A stretch of 64,000 bases of DNA from Mesorhizobium sp. YM1C-6-2 (lineage in GTDB: Bacteria; Pseudomonadota; Alphaproteobacteria; Rhizobiales; Rhizobiaceae): NCBI RefSeq assembly GCF_003666685.1, contig NZ_RCIZ01000010.1, forward strand, positions 124,001 to 188,000, written 5' to 3'. Under the pieces are notes generated by a model. That model saw only the letters and a list, made by a program, of their open reading frames with translations. It did not search any database and was not told the DNA's origin. Positions 63,361-64,000 of the stretch are shown here, piece after piece; within the stretch, counting starts at the first letter, position 1; each line of letters begins with the position of its first letter. The translations under genes were made by a program, and so were the position numbers.

Positions 63361-64000
63361 TCAAAGGCCGAAGCGCGACCAGAGAGCGCGCTCCTCTGCC
63401 GCATCCAGGAGTCCGTGCGCCGCCTCGGCCGCGAAATCGGTGGCCCATCCATGGTCTCGGCGGCTGCCGAAGAAGCCGAGCCGCCGGGCGAAGAAGCCGC
63501 GCGGCGGCGACACCAGCGCCAGCCGCGCCTTCGGTCCGTAACGGTCCCTGACCACCTGCCGGATGTCGCCGAGCGTGTCGACGAGGCCGAGCGCGAGGCC
63601 CTTCCTGCCGGTCCAGAACAGGCCGGTAAACAGGTCCGGATCGTCCTTCAGCTTCGTCCCGCGCCGTTCCTTGACCAGGTCGATGAAGGTCTCGTGCACT
63701 TCGAGCTGCAGTGTCTTCAGCCGCTCGACATCCTCTTTCTTCTCGGGCTTGAACGGGTCGAGCACCGCCTTGTTCTTGCCGGCGGTGTAGACGCGGCGCT
63801 CGACGCCGATCTTCTTCATCAGGTCGGTGAAGCCGAAGGAGGCCGACACGACGCCGATCGAGCCGACGATGGAGGAGGGGTCGGCGATGATCTCGTCGCC
63901 GGCCACCGCGATCATGTAGCCGCCCGACGCCGCCACATCCTCGACGAAGACCAGCACCCGCTTGTTCTTCTCGGCGGCGAGGTCGCGGATGCGCTTGTAG
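63361..64000 (-). CDS. S49-family signal peptide peptidase-like serine protease (5' end outside window)
   Basis: The visible 212 codons are the C-terminal part of a SppA/SohB-type protease. VAASGGYMIAVAGDEIIADP contains the nucleophilic Ser of the family, followed by SSIVGSIGVVSASFGFTDLM. GLFWTGRKGLALGLVDTLGD is the conserved region after it. The frame continues beyond base 64000 (YKRIRDLAAEKNKR precedes). SppA-like enzymes degrade cleaved signal peptides in the inner membrane. Confidence 0.9.
   Translation of the reverse strand, partial: YKRIRDLAAEKNKRVLVFVEDVAASGGYMIAVAGDEIIADPSSIVGSIGVVSASFGFTDLMKKIGVERRVYTAGKNKAVLDPFKPEKKEDVERLKTLQLEVHETFIDLVKERRGTKLKDDPDLFTGLFWTGRKGLALGLVDTLGDIRQVVRDRYGPKARLALVSPPRGFFARRLGFFGSRRDHGWATDFAAEAAHGLLDAAEERALWSRFGL

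Noticed and set aside
1-64000. CRISPR arrays, tRNA or rRNA genes, insertion sequences or prophage
   Set aside because: Reading both strands showed no repeat-spacer series, cloverleaf-like segments, transposase motifs or phage structural genes.

Overview
The window is GC-rich bacterial chromosome that fits a Rhizobiales alphaproteobacterium, most likely Mesorhizobium or a close Phyllobacteriaceae relative. The evidence is an F0 ATP synthase cluster with paired b and b' subunits (atpI-B-E-b'-b) beside rnhB, a BacA/SbmA peptide transporter, an intergenic palindromic repeat of the kind common in rhizobia, an alphaproteobacterial-type SOS box and dense operons with ATGA/TGATG overlaps. I see no phage, insertion sequence, rRNA, tRNA or CRISPR array.

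Region 1 (1-32304) is a large catabolic island. A GntR regulator diverges from a livGFHM amino-acid-type ABC transporter followed by an aldo/keto reductase-Rid fusion. Facing it is an eleven-gene minus-strand operon (17439 to 5373). It encodes a 2-aminobenzoyl-CoA monooxygenase/reductase-type flavoprotein, an SDR, a MarR regulator, an enoyl-CoA hydratase, an acyl-CoA dehydrogenase, a cupin, a 2-aminobenzoate-CoA ligase-like enzyme, kynureninase, tryptophan 2,3-dioxygenase, a Rid protein and a hydratase/3-hydroxyacyl-CoA dehydrogenase. Read together this is tryptophan -> kynurenine -> anthranilate -> anthraniloyl-CoA -> beta-oxidation-like ring degradation. A second block (17601-32304) has a peptide/nickel-type ABC transporter, a second Rid protein, two related FAD oxidoreductases, a formamidase/isatin-hydrolase-like metal hydrolase, a second MarR and a two-subunit indolepyruvate ferredoxin oxidoreductase-like enzyme. 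Similar imperfect palindromes lie upstream of both blocks, which suggests co-regulation.

Region 2 (32413-45260) carries a lower-GC alkenal/quinone reductase-like gene, then a sugar-phosphate salvage system: a SorC-type regulator, a class II aldolase-SDR fusion, a sugar ABC transporter, methylthioribose kinase (mtnK) and methylthioribose-1-phosphate isomerase (mtnA). A 29-bp perfect dyad containing two symmetric -35 boxes sits between the transporter operon and mtnKA. The gene set suggests salvage of 5-methylthioribose or 5-deoxyribose by aldol cleavage (a DHAP-shunt-like route) rather than the complete methionine salvage pathway. A VapBC-like toxin-antitoxin pair and an M23 peptidase are inserted between the aldolase and the transporter.

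Region 3 (45436-64000) is mostly core chromosome: bacA, a polysaccharide deacetylase, a LuxR-type regulator, a YfgM-like membrane protein, der, a SleB-type cell-wall hydrolase, the F0 operon, rnhB, a radical SAM protein with an upstream SOS box, a small glycosyltransferase, an SRPBCC protein, a class III adenylate cyclase, a FAD dehydrogenase, moaB, ispE, a small membrane protein and the 3' part of an S49 signal-peptide-peptidase-like gene that runs off the window.
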